Source of the DNA: DASTDY01 sp035457345
GTDB taxonomy: Bacteria; Patescibacteriota; Saccharimonadia; Saccharimonadales; EFPC-124
Length of the DNA stretch: 52,632 nt
Assembly (NCBI GenBank): GCA_035457345.1
Contig: DATIBT010000006.1
Span: forward strand, 1 to 52,632
Direction of reading: 5' to 3'
The notes under the pieces were generated by a model, which saw only the letters and a program-made list of their open reading frames with translations, had not been told where the DNA came from and did no database searches. Below are positions 39,347 through 46,270 of the stretch, piece after piece. A program made the position numbers and the translations under genes. The first letter of the stretch is position 1. Each line of letters begins with the position of its first letter.

Positions 39347-41245
39347 TTATTTCTTCTCGTCTACGACTTCGCCCTCAACAGCGTCGCCTTCTTTTTTGTC
39401 GTCACCGGCAGTGGCCTTTGGTTCGTCCGTTTTGGCGTCCTTACTAGCGGCTTCGTACATCTTGCTGCCGATTGGCATGATTTTTTCGTTCAGCTCTTTG
39501 GTCGCTTTGTCGAGCTCTTCTTTGTCGTCTGAATTCTCGTGCTTCTTGGCTTCTTTAACAGCTTCTTCAATGGTCTTTTTGTCATCATCGCTAATCTTGT
39601 CTTTAAACTCGTCGGGCATTTTTTCAGCTTGGTAGATTGCCTGGGCGAGGAGGTTCTTGGCCTCGGCAGTATCGCGCTTTTTCTTGTCTTCGTCGGCGTG
39701 CATTTCGGCTTCTTTTTGAGCCTTTTCAATGTCCTCTTTGCTGAGGTTGCCGCTGTCTTGGATGGTCACACTCTGCTCTTTGCCAGTGCCTTTGTCTTTG
39801 GCGGTGACATGCAGAATGCCGTTGGCGTCGATATTGAAAGTCACTTCAATCTGCGGCACGCCGCGTGGCGCCGGGGCAATGCCGGTCAGCTGGAAGATGC
39901 CAAGCTCTTTGTTGTCGCTGGCCATCTGACGCTCACCTTGGAGGACTTTAATCTCAACTTGTGGCTGGTTGTCGGCAGCGGTGCTGAAGGTTTCAGACTT
40001 GCTGGTTGGAACAGTCGTATTGCGCTCAATCAGCTTGGTCATAACGCCGCCCATGGTTTCAATGCCAAGGCTCAACGGTGTAACGTCCAAAAGCAGCACG
40101 TCTTTTACATCGCCAGCGAGCACACCGCCCTGGATGGCAGCACCAACGGCAACCACCTCGTCTGGGTTCACACCCTTGAGTGGGTCTTTGCCAAAGATCT
40201 TCTTTACCTTTTCGACCACGGCTGGCATGCGGGTCATGCCGCCTACGAGTACAATCTCGTTAATGTCGCTGGCGCTCAATTTGGCGTCCTTAAGTGCTTT
40301 CTCGCAGGGCTCGACAGTTTTGTCGATGAGATCAGCAACAAGCTCTTCCAGCTTGGCGCGGGTCAGCTTGGTTTCAAAGTGCTTGGGGCCGTCGGCGTCG
40401 GCCGTCAGGAATGGCAGGTTGATTTCAACTTCAGTGGTGCTTGAGAGTTCTTTCTTAGCTTTTTCAGCTTCGTCTTTCAGGCGCTGCTTGGCGGCGTTGT
40501 CGCCAGTCAGGTCAACGCCGTGCTCTTTTTTGAACTCTTCCATAAAGTAGTTCATGATGCGGTTGTCGAAGTCTTCACCGCCAAGGTGAGTATCACCGTT
40601 GGTGCTTTTTACTTCAAACACGCCGTCGCCGAGTTCAAGAATAGACACATCAAACGTACCGCCACCAAGGTCGAAGACGGCGATTTTTTCTTCTTTGTTC
40701 TTCTCTAAGCCGTATGCCAAAGCGGCTGCGGTTGGCTCGTTTATAATGCGCTTAACCTCAAGGCCGGCAATTTTACCGGCGTCTTTGGTGGCTTGGCGCT
40801 GTGAGTCATCAAAGTAGGCAGGTACAGTAATAACAGCTTCTGTAACGGGCTCACCAAGGAATGCCTCGGCGTCTGCCTTTAGCTTGCTCAGAATCATGGC
40901 GCTGACTTCTTCTGGGCTGTATTCTTTGTCGCCCATTTTTACCTTTACGCCATCCCCAGCTTTCACGATTTCGTAAGGATAGAGGTCGAGGTCTTTCTGG
41001 ACTTCGCTGTCAGAAAATTTGCGGCCGATCAGACGCTTCACGCCGTAAATGGTGTTCTTAGCGTTGGTGACACGTTGGCGCTGTGCAACCTGGCCAACCA
41101 GGCGCTCGCCGTTTTTGTTAATAGCCACCACACTTGGCGTGGTGCGGTTGCCTTCTGCGTTTGCAATGACTTCTGGCTTACCAGCGATCATGTACGCCAT
41201 GGCGCTGTTGGTTGTACCGAGGTCGATGCCGATGATTTTACCCAT
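39347..41245 (-). CDS. dnaK: Hsp70 chaperone DnaK
   Basis: A 632-residue Hsp70 of normal length. The nucleotide domain shows IIGIDLGTTNSAMAYMIAGK, AVITVPAYFDDSQRQATKDA, IAVFDLGGGTFDVSILELGD and EIVLVGGMTRMPAVVEKVKK. The linker and substrate domain are DVLLLDVTPLSLGIETMGG and following. The lid is followed by an acidic tail ending EGEVVDEKK. It folds nascent and stressed proteins with GrpE and DnaJ. AGGAGG lies upstream of the ATG at 41245. The promoter at 41330-41358 overlaps one CIRCE, and a second CIRCE lies in the leader, so HrcA repression is strongly predicted. The gene opens the chaperone-ligase transcript. Confidence 0.99.
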   Translation of the reverse strand: MGKIIGIDLGTTNSAMAYMIAGKPEVIANAEGNRTTPSVVAINKNGERLVGQVAQRQRVTNAKNTIYGVKRLIGRKFSDSEVQKDLDLYPYEIVKAGDGVKVKMGDKEYSPEEVSAMILSKLKADAEAFLGEPVTEAVITVPAYFDDSQRQATKDAGKIAGLEVKRIINEPTAAALAYGLEKNKEEKIAVFDLGGGTFDVSILELGDGVFEVKSTNGDTHLGGEDFDNRIMNYFMEEFKKEHGVDLTGDNAAKQRLKDEAEKAKKELSSTTEVEINLPFLTADADGPKHFETKLTRAKLEELVADLIDKTVEPCEKALKDAKLSASDINEIVLVGGMTRMPAVVEKVKKIFGKDPLKGVNPDEVVAVGAAIQGGVLAGDVKDVLLLDVTPLSLGIETMGGVMTKLIERNTTVPTSKSETFSTAADNQPQVEIKVLQGERQMASDNKELGIFQLTGIAPAPRGVPQIEVTFNIDANGILHVTAKDKGTGKEQSVTIQDSGNLSKEDIEKAQKEAEMHADEDKKKRDTAEAKNLLAQAIYQAEKMPDEFKDKISDDDKKTIEEAVKEAKKHENSDDKEELDKATKELNEKIMPIGSKMYEAASKDAKTDEPKATAGDDKKEGDAVEGEVVDEKK

Positions 41246-41293
41246 GAGGGGCCTCCTTTTCAGATTGAATTAGTAGAACAGTCTAGTTCAAGT

Positions 41294-41320
41294 TTAGCAC
41301 TCTCTCGCATTGAGCGCTAA
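41294..41320. promoter_or_regulatory. CIRCE operator 2 (dnaK leader)
   Basis: Half-sites TTAGCACTC and GAGCGCTAA separated by nine bases, one mismatch to the canonical inverted repeat. It sits in the transcribed leader of dnaK, where HrcA binding would block elongation or initiation. Confidence 0.85.
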
Positions 41321-41329
41321 GATATTTTT

Positions 41330-41358
41330 AGCATAAAAAATTAGCACTCAAACGTCAA
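41330..41358 (-). promoter_or_regulatory. dnaK promoter
   Basis: TTGACG (41353-41358), inside the spacer of CIRCE 1, 17-base spacer, TATGCT (41330-41335) on the minus strand. Confidence 0.75.
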
Positions 41359-41367
41359 GAGTGCTAA
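41341..41367. promoter_or_regulatory. CIRCE operator 1 (dnaK promoter)
   Basis: Half-sites TTAGCACTC and GAGTGCTAA are a perfect inverted repeat with a nine-base spacer, the consensus HrcA site. The stop codon of the upstream gene (41348) lies within it. Confidence 0.95.
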
Positions 41368-41803
41368 TTATCATCATATACGTCTCTGCTGCCGCTCCGC
41401 TCGCTTGCCGGCCGAGAGTAACGAATGCTGCAGCATCGATACCCTCTCGGGCCGCCTCGCGCGCAAGCTCATCCAGCCGATCTTCCAGCCATCCCTGATT
41501 GTCCGCGAGCGGACAGGCACCACACCAAGATGTGTCTCTCGCCTCACAATCTTCGATAAGATTAACCACAAGGCCGAGTTCCAAGTAGCGAGCGCGCATA
41601 AACCCATGGTCCGTAAGGGCTCGTTGGTACAAGCATTCTTCTGCGGTGATAATGCCGCTTATAGATTCTGCCGTGTCCGCCTGACCGGGATATAGGTAGT
41701 CAACCGTCATGCGTACCGCCAGCCGGTGCGTTGCGTCGCCGAGGGTGCCGTACTCAGGGCGCGGGAGCCACTCGCATGGAGGTGCGGCGGCACGTTCTGG
41801 CAC
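41348..41803 (-). CDS. hypothetical protein, GC-rich, between grpE group and dnaK
   Basis: A 151-residue protein that I do not recognise. It is acidic and helical, with Cys in PPCEWL, EECLYQ, EDCEARDTSWCGACPLADNQ; the CxxC-like cluster (Cys at about 85, 93, 96) could bind a metal or form a disulfide. It has no signal peptide. The GTG at 41803 starts 2 bases after the stop of the previous gene. The C-terminal codons run into CIRCE 1, so the protein end (IISTLDV) and the operator share DNA. It is more GC-rich than grpE and dnaK. Probably co-transcribed with hrcA and grpE. Confidence 0.6.
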   Translation of the reverse strand: MPERAAAPPCEWLPRPEYGTLGDATHRLAVRMTVDYLYPGQADTAESISGIITAEECLYQRALTDHGFMRARYLELGLVVNLIEDCEARDTSWCGACPLADNQGWLEDRLDELAREAAREGIDAAAFVTLGRQASGAAAETYMMIISTLDV

Positions 41804-41805
41804 GG

Positions 41806-42237
41806 CTAGACTTCTTCCGCCTGACGCATGCGGCGCTCAACTTGACCGGTGCTCATGCCTGCATCAAGCGCATACGACCATATGTTTCCAACTTGAACGC
41901 CACGTTCTTCGTCGGTTGGTGTTTCTGGCTCACCGTCTGGTCCCTGGAATTCTGGCGTATCGAGTATCCAGTTCATACCCTCTGCAACTGATGGGCCGAC
42001 CACCGGATCCACACCCCGTGAGACAAAAGTAATTTCCTGCGTGCGACCGCCGCGAAGGGTGATAGTCTTTTGAAATGCTGCATAGCCAAGCTCACCTATC
42101 CGGCTTAGTGGCAGCGCACCTTGCCGCCGCCTGCCTTCCCGCTGTAGGCCTAACCTCGCAATGTCTTCCGCACGCTCAACGATGCGCGCATCAGGGTCGC
42201 TTTCTACCTGTTCGACCAGCCGGGTGCCTTCAGGCAT
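41806..42237 (-). CDS. hypothetical protein, GC-rich, heat-shock operon
   Basis: A 143-residue soluble protein that I do not recognise. Residues 1-50 are a charged helix region (IVERAEDIARLGLQREGRRR). The middle has TITLRGGRTQEITFVSRG and VDPVVGPSVAEGMNWILDTP, and the end GVQVGNIWSYALDAGMSTGQ then VERRMRQAEEV. No Cys or membrane segment. The start is the ATG at 42237, which overlaps the TGA of the upstream membrane gene by one base (TGATG). An extra GTG codon lies directly before it. Tight coupling to neighbours places it under hrcA promoter control. Confidence 0.6.
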   Translation of the reverse strand: MPEGTRLVEQVESDPDARIVERAEDIARLGLQREGRRRQGALPLSRIGELGYAAFQKTITLRGGRTQEITFVSRGVDPVVGPSVAEGMNWILDTPEFQGPDGEPETPTDEERGVQVGNIWSYALDAGMSTGQVERRMRQAEEV

Positions 42238-42470
42238 CACTTCTGGCCCTTGTCATATTTATCTTTACTAACGAGCGCGTCAATTTCATCTTGCATAGGG
42301 TTGCGTGGCTGGCGAATCTTGGCCTGATAGATCGTACCTACGACCACCGCGGCGGCCACTAGCAAAAAGCCAATAATAATAGATGCAATGCTTTCTTTAG
42401 AGATAACTAAGTTAAACCCAAATAGTCCAACAACAATGCAAATGCCGAACTTAATTTTGTCCGAGCTCAC
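42237..42470 (-). CDS. small two-helix membrane protein after grpE
   Basis: A 77-residue protein with two membrane helices (FGICIVVGLFGFNLVIS and SIASIIIGFLLVAAAVVVGT) and a charged cytoplasmic C-terminus (QDEIDALVSKDKYDKGQK). The GTG at 42470 lies inside the last codons of grpE, a 20-base overlap, with AAGGTGA upstream as the ribosome site. Translation is probably coupled to grpE. I do not recognise a family. It could be a heat-shock membrane component, but only position suggests this. Confidence 0.6.
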   Translation of the reverse strand: MSSDKIKFGICIVVGLFGFNLVISKESIASIIIGFLLVAAAVVVGTIYQAKIRQPRNPMQDEIDALVSKDKYDKGQK

Positions 42471-42927
42471 CGCGTGTCACCTTTACCATACTGGGGCGCA
42501 CAACTTGCTCGCCCATTTTGTAACCAGCGCGAAGTTCTTCGGCAATGATTTCAGTGGCGCCTTCGCCGTCTTCCATCATGACGGCTTCGTGCAGGTTAGG
42601 GTCAAAGGGAGTGCCGGGTGTGGCTTCTATGCGGCTCAGGTCAAGTTCCTTAAGCCCTTTTTCAAGGTTTTTTGCCATACTAGTAACACCTTGAACCCAC
42701 TTGTGGTCGGCAATGTCATCTGGGGTATGGGCAATCGCGCGTTCGATAGTGTCAACGACCGGCAATAACTTCATAACGGTTGCAGCTTTGGCGAGTTCGG
42801 CAACGCCTTTTTTCTCGCTCTCTATACGCTTGCGGTAGTTTTCAAAGTCAGCGCGGATACGCTGCAGGTCGGCCGTGAGCTCGTCGATTTGCTGCTGCTT
42901 TGCGTCTTCTTTTGATTTCTTTGTCAT
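42451..42927 (-). CDS. grpE: nucleotide exchange factor GrpE
   Basis: A 158-residue GrpE. The long N-terminal helix (DELTADLQRIRADFENYRKR, preceded by a Lys/Gln-rich start) is followed by AKAATVMKLLPVVDTIERAI. The C-terminal beta domain is GTPFDPNLHEAVMMEDGEG through GYKMGEQVVRPSMVKVTRGE, the hallmark stretch. It releases ADP from DnaK. The length is slightly below E. coli GrpE (197). The ATG overlaps the hrcA stop (TAATG), with GAGGAGG upstream. It is transcribed from the hrcA promoter. Confidence 0.97.
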   Translation of the reverse strand: MTKKSKEDAKQQQIDELTADLQRIRADFENYRKRIESEKKGVAELAKAATVMKLLPVVDTIERAIAHTPDDIADHKWVQGVTSMAKNLEKGLKELDLSRIEATPGTPFDPNLHEAVMMEDGEGATEIIAEELRAGYKMGEQVVRPSMVKVTRGELGQN

Positions 42928-43628
42928 TACAACACCTCCTCTAAAATTGCGCCGGTGTGACGGACTAAATTCATAACACGGGCGTAACTCTGGCGGGTTG
43001 GGCCGAGCACGCCAATGTAGCTGTGGTCAGAAAACGGCGAACGAAACCTACTGATAATAAGGCTGCACCCGCTCGCTTTGCCGATTGGGTTTTCGCTGCC
43101 AATGTATACATTAAGCGGCTCGTTTGGAGCGGCTTCGCGCAGCCATGGTTCAAGGTTATCGAGTAATGCCGCCACCTGACGCACCTGCTGGCCTTGGCTA
43201 AATTCAGGATTACCAAACAGGTTGCTCATGCCGCTCATATATAGCTGATCGCCAATGGTCGCCAGACCTAGATTGTGGGTCAACTCTACCAAACTATCCA
43301 CGGCACTGCGGATCGCCCAATCAGCACGGCCCTGTGTAGTGGTCACGCGTGCCTCAAGCGCTCGGGTTCCGCGATCGGGCAGTTGCGATTGTTCGGCGCC
43401 GCTGATCATATTGACGTAAAAACGATACCCTTTGTCGGTCGGAATACGGCCGGCACTGGTGTGGGGCTGAGCAATAAAACCGGTGTCTTCTAGCCGCGCC
43501 ATCTCAGCACGAATGGTGGCCGAACTCACCCCAAACAATTTCGCAAGCGTTACAGAACCAACCGGAGCGGCGACCTCGGCATATTGCTCAATAATGGCAG
43601 CTAGAATCTGCTGTTGGCGTTCTGTCAT
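42927..43628 (-). CDS. hrcA: heat-shock repressor HrcA (short form)
   Basis: A 233-residue repressor. The winged-helix N-terminus is MTERQQQILAAIIEQYAEVA with PVGSVTLAKLFGVSSATIRA, EMARLEDTGFIAQPHTSAGR and IPTDKGYRFYVN, all strongly conserved. The rest corresponds to the GAF-like part and ends SCSLIISRFRSPF-type (here GCSLIISRFRSP), HSYIGVLGPTRQSYARVMNL. HrcA proteins are usually about 340 residues, so the insertion/dimerisation part is much reduced here. It binds the three CIRCE sites in this window and its own promoter is one of them, predicting autoregulation. Confidence 0.95.
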   Translation of the reverse strand: MTERQQQILAAIIEQYAEVAAPVGSVTLAKLFGVSSATIRAEMARLEDTGFIAQPHTSAGRIPTDKGYRFYVNMISGAEQSQLPDRGTRALEARVTTTQGRADWAIRSAVDSLVELTHNLGLATIGDQLYMSGMSNLFGNPEFSQGQQVRQVAALLDNLEPWLREAAPNEPLNVYIGSENPIGKASGCSLIISRFRSPFSDHSYIGVLGPTRQSYARVMNLVRHTGAILEEVL

Positions 43629-43637
43629 ACTAGGCTT

Positions 43638-43667
43638 ATCATAACGAGACTAGCACTCGAGCGTCAA
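43638..43667 (-). promoter_or_regulatory. hrcA promoter
   Basis: TTGACG (43662-43667), inside the CIRCE spacer, 18-base spacer, TATGAT (43638-43643) on the minus strand, 9 bases before the ATG. Confidence 0.75.
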
Positions 43668-43676
43668 GAGTGCTAG
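43650..43676. promoter_or_regulatory. CIRCE operator 3 (hrcA promoter)
   Basis: Half-sites CTAGCACTC and GAGTGCTAG are a perfect inverted repeat around nine bases. Six of the nine spacer bases, at the same place as in CIRCE 1, form the -35 TTGACG on the minus strand. Confidence 0.95.
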
Positions 43677-43679
43677 ATG

Positions 43680-44399
43680 TCACAAGCGACCAATCTCGGC
43701 ATTAATTTGTGCAATCATCTCCTCGGCAATCTCCATGGCTTTGTGATAATGCCGCTCAACTGGCTCACCGTGAGCTATACGGTTTACAAGCTCAGCAGTG
43801 TTTTCAAGGTCATCGTTAATCACAATATAGTAGTGCGGCGTTGCCAGGGCATGGCGCACCTCGCGCAGTGCACTTTTGAGCCGACGTTTTAACTCGGGCG
43901 CATCCATGGCGTCATTGCGTTTGCTTAACCGCTTTTGCCAGATTTCATAGCTGGGCGGGAGTAAAAAAACAGCCTTGGCGTTTAAACCAAGACCAACATA
44001 GTGATCGCAACCTTGAATAGTGATATCTGAGGTCGCGATTTTTCCTTGGTCGCGAATGCGCTTCACCTCGCCAATTGTCGAACCGTAGATATCTTCTGCA
44101 TGAACAATGTCGGCCTCAATATAGCCGTGCGAATCAAGTAACTGTTTCGCTTTGGCGAAATCAATAAAATGGTAATGTACGCCCTCTTTTTCGTACGGGC
44201 GGGGGGAACGGGTGACATGCGAAACAATAAAATCGTATTCGTTCGGGTAGGTGGCAAGTAAATGACCAATAACTGCATCTTTGCCCGCGCCAGTAGTGCC
44301 AGCGAGCAAGAGTATTGGGGCACGACGAATGGGCCTAAGTGCTTCGGGAGTTGGCTTATAAGCGGCAACCTTGTGCCGCAGACTGTCGTCTAGCTCCAT
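43680..44399 (-). CDS. gmk: guanylate kinase
   Basis: A 239-residue kinase phosphorylating GMP. The P-loop is ILLLAGTTGAGKDAVIGHLL (Lys followed by Asp instead of Ser/Thr). The GMP-binding region includes FIVSHVTRSPRPYEKEGVHY and HFIDFAKAKQLLDSHGYIEA, then YGSTIGEVKRIRDQGKIATS. The lid and C-terminal helix have SKRNDAMDAPELKRRLKSAL. The protein carries an N-terminal extension of about 25 residues and a longer C-terminal helix than E. coli Gmk (207). The ATG at 44399 lies six bases after TATAGT with TTGAAA 18 bases farther, suggesting a leaderless start; an in-frame ATG at 44444 would be upstream of this promoter. Confidence 0.88.
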   Translation of the reverse strand: MELDDSLRHKVAAYKPTPEALRPIRRAPILLLAGTTGAGKDAVIGHLLATYPNEYDFIVSHVTRSPRPYEKEGVHYHFIDFAKAKQLLDSHGYIEADIVHAEDIYGSTIGEVKRIRDQGKIATSDITIQGCDHYVGLGLNAKAVFLLPPSYEIWQKRLSKRNDAMDAPELKRRLKSALREVRHALATPHYYIVINDDLENTAELVNRIAHGEPVERHYHKAMEIAEEMIAQINAEIGRL

Positions 44400-44515
44400 A
44401 TGTGTACTATAGGCGTATATTGCGCCTTCTTTCAAGATTGACATTCCTTTTGTTTATTAAGAAGTACGCAAACGAGCCGCCTGGGCAGCGGCTCATCTTG
44501 GGGCAGAGCTATAAT

Positions 44516-44716
44516 TTACCGCCCCTGCGACTTTGCGCCGCCGTATGCTGAGGCGCCATAGCTCATGCTAGTGCCGCCCTGCTGCGCAGGTTTAAATAGT
44601 TTAATCACCCCTGCAGCGCCAGTCAAGACTGCCATGCCCATAGCGACATGCTTTAAAAAGTCTTTCCGGTCCATGCGCTTTTGCAGAAGCTCATTGATGG
44701 GATTTTGTGTAGCCAT
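44516..44716 (-). CDS. small protein with Tat-like signal
   Basis: A 66-residue protein. The N-terminus KRMDRKDFLKHVAMGMAVLT resembles a Tat signal (S-R-R-x-F-L-K), with Arg-Lys in place of the Arg pair, followed by a hydrophobic segment (VAMGMAVLTGAAGVIKLF). The tail is Gly-, Ser- and Tyr-rich (GGTSMSYGASAYGGAKSQGR). It lies upstream-adjacent to gmk and 79 bases after the tatC stop, all on the minus strand. I infer a Tat substrate or a membrane protein inserted by Tat; an ordinary single-pass membrane protein is the alternative. No family recognised. Confidence 0.65.
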   Translation of the reverse strand: MATQNPINELLQKRMDRKDFLKHVAMGMAVLTGAAGVIKLFKPAQQGGTSMSYGASAYGGAKSQGR

Positions 44717-44794
44717 GCGTTACCCTTTTGTTATTTGCGAACTTTTTATTTTCTTAGGCTATTACTTCAATAATTAAGCATGAGCGGCGTAATG

Positions 44795-46048
44795 TCAAGA
44801 ATAAGTTGCAGGGCTCGGTCGCATGAAACCGTCAATGCTGCGAGCTGGCACGCTCAACTGAGGCGTCCGGCGTGTGGCTTGAGGATGTGACCGTGCAATG
44901 ACTGGCCGCACCACCGGTTGGGCTCGCACCCGGGGCCGGGTTATATCGGTCATGGGCCGTACGGGACGATGGGCAACCGGCCGAACCATCACTTGAGGTT
45001 GGGGTCGTAGTTGCTGCAAATGCCGTATTGGCTTACCGCGGAACGAGGCGGCCGAGGCGGGCACTACCGGCACAGCGGGTTGTACTGCCTGCGGTGACGG
45101 CACGCGGGCTGGAGCGGGTGCAGGCACAGGCTTCCTAGCCACTGCAGGTACCGCGGGCGTGGGGGCTGTGGGCTGTGGCGCGGTAACAAAATCGGCCAGA
45201 ATATCGCGCGGTATCGATTTTGGCTCTATGGGCATAAACCCTTCCCTCGTTTCTTCATGCAGTAGTTGCTGACGGATATTCTGGCGGGCAGCCGAACGGT
45301 ACTGCAGCCACACCAGCAGTACGCCCAGCTGATACATGGCGATAATGGGCAGTGCCAAGAATGTCTGGTTCATAATGTCAGGGGTCGGTGAAATAACTGC
45401 CGCCAAAATAAATGCTCCCACAATCACAAACTTTTGCAACTTCATGAGCTTGTTGGGCTGCAGCGGCGTCATGGTGTTGATAATAAGCAACAGGAGTGGT
45501 ATCTGGAATAAGAGCGCCGCTCCCAGCAGATATGTCACAACAAATGATAAGTACGAATCGACCGTGAGCATCGCCTGAATATTGCCCAGGTTAAAGTTTG
45601 TCAAAAAGTGCAGCGCAGCCGGCAAGCTAATGTAATAGGCAAAAAGCACGCCGGCAGCGGCAAACACAGTAGACAGACCGACATAAAAGACTGCCGATTT
45701 ACGCTTTGTGCCCATAAGCGGTTCAAGGAACCGGTAAATATGGTACATAAGCACCGGCACGCCAACCACAAACCCAATAAACGAACATAACTTAAAAGTG
45801 AACGTCAGCCCACCCGCTGGCGTTAAATAATAGAGCTGCTTGTCGCCAAGCGGTGCGGTCAACAAACTTATGACATCGTTTAAGAAGCCGTATGCGACAG
45901 CTGACACAACCAATACGACTGCTACCACCCAAAACAGCCGACGGCGCAACTCATGCACGTGGTCTAGGAATGTTGGCAAAGGCGCCTGCGCGGGCGATTG
46001 TTCGTATTTATCGGTTGTCGGCGTTAGTGCTTGAGACGCGTTTTGCAT
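44795..46048 (-). CDS. tatC: Sec-independent translocase TatC with long C-terminal extension
   Basis: A 417-residue protein. Residues 20-250 form TatC: FLDHVHELRRRLFWVVAVVL, the conserved LTAPLGDKQLYYLTPAGGLT, the periplasmic/TM pattern and PTPDIMNQTFLALPIIAMYQ, LGVLLVWL. Six membrane helices are visible. The last about 160 residues are a Pro-, Ala-, Val- and Arg-rich low-complexity tail, uncommon in TatC, whose usual total is about 250. TatC recognises Tat signal peptides and forms the pore with TatA. The ATG at 46048 lies inside the end of tatA (41-base overlap), so the two are translationally coupled. Confidence 0.93.
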   Translation of the reverse strand: MQNASQALTPTTDKYEQSPAQAPLPTFLDHVHELRRRLFWVVAVVLVVSAVAYGFLNDVISLLTAPLGDKQLYYLTPAGGLTFTFKLCSFIGFVVGVPVLMYHIYRFLEPLMGTKRKSAVFYVGLSTVFAAAGVLFAYYISLPAALHFLTNFNLGNIQAMLTVDSYLSFVVTYLLGAALLFQIPLLLLIINTMTPLQPNKLMKLQKFVIVGAFILAAVISPTPDIMNQTFLALPIIAMYQLGVLLVWLQYRSAARQNIRQQLLHEETREGFMPIEPKSIPRDILADFVTAPQPTAPTPAVPAVARKPVPAPAPARVPSPQAVQPAVPVVPASAASFRGKPIRHLQQLRPQPQVMVRPVAHRPVRPMTDITRPRVRAQPVVRPVIARSHPQATRRTPQLSVPARSIDGFMRPSPATYS

Positions 46049-46208
46049 CGTCTTCGCCGTTCAGCCCCTTCTTAAGTTCGCGTACGGAAGAACCAGCACT
46101 CTTAAAAAGTTCTGGAAGTTTTTTGCCCCCGAAGAGCAATAGGATAATGGCCAGAACAATCAATAGTTCAGGCGCACCGATACCTAAAATTTCTGCAAAG
46201 TGTGTCAC
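46008..46208 (-). CDS. tatA: twin-arginine translocase subunit TatA
   Basis: A 66-residue protein with the TatA signature: N-terminal helix GAPELLIVLAIILLLFGGKK, the FGxKKLPEL hinge and an amphipathic helix (FKSAGSSVRELKKGLNGE), then a short acidic tail. It polymerises to form the Tat pore. The GTG start at 46208 has GGGAG seven bases upstream; the longer frame to 46382 has a basic non-homologous leader and is not used. It is followed by overlapping tatC. A small GGGCC/GGCCC hairpin lies just upstream. No tatB is visible, as in many minimal Tat systems. Confidence 0.93.
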   Translation of the reverse strand: MTHFAEILGIGAPELLIVLAIILLLFGGKKLPELFKSAGSSVRELKKGLNGEDDAKRVSSTNADNR

Positions 46209-46270
46209 CTTTTTACTCCCTGGGCCCTCAGGCCCGTTATGTATTTTTAGCTTATACTGTTTATGGTAGA

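Noticed and set aside
39539..40444. 301-codon plus-strand frame opposite dnaK
   Set aside because: Shadow of dnaK codon usage; dnaK itself is certain.
41806..42240. GTG start at 42240 for the third heat-shock unknown
   Set aside because: The adjacent ATG at 42237 gives the classic TGATG overlap with the upstream stop and differs by only one residue.
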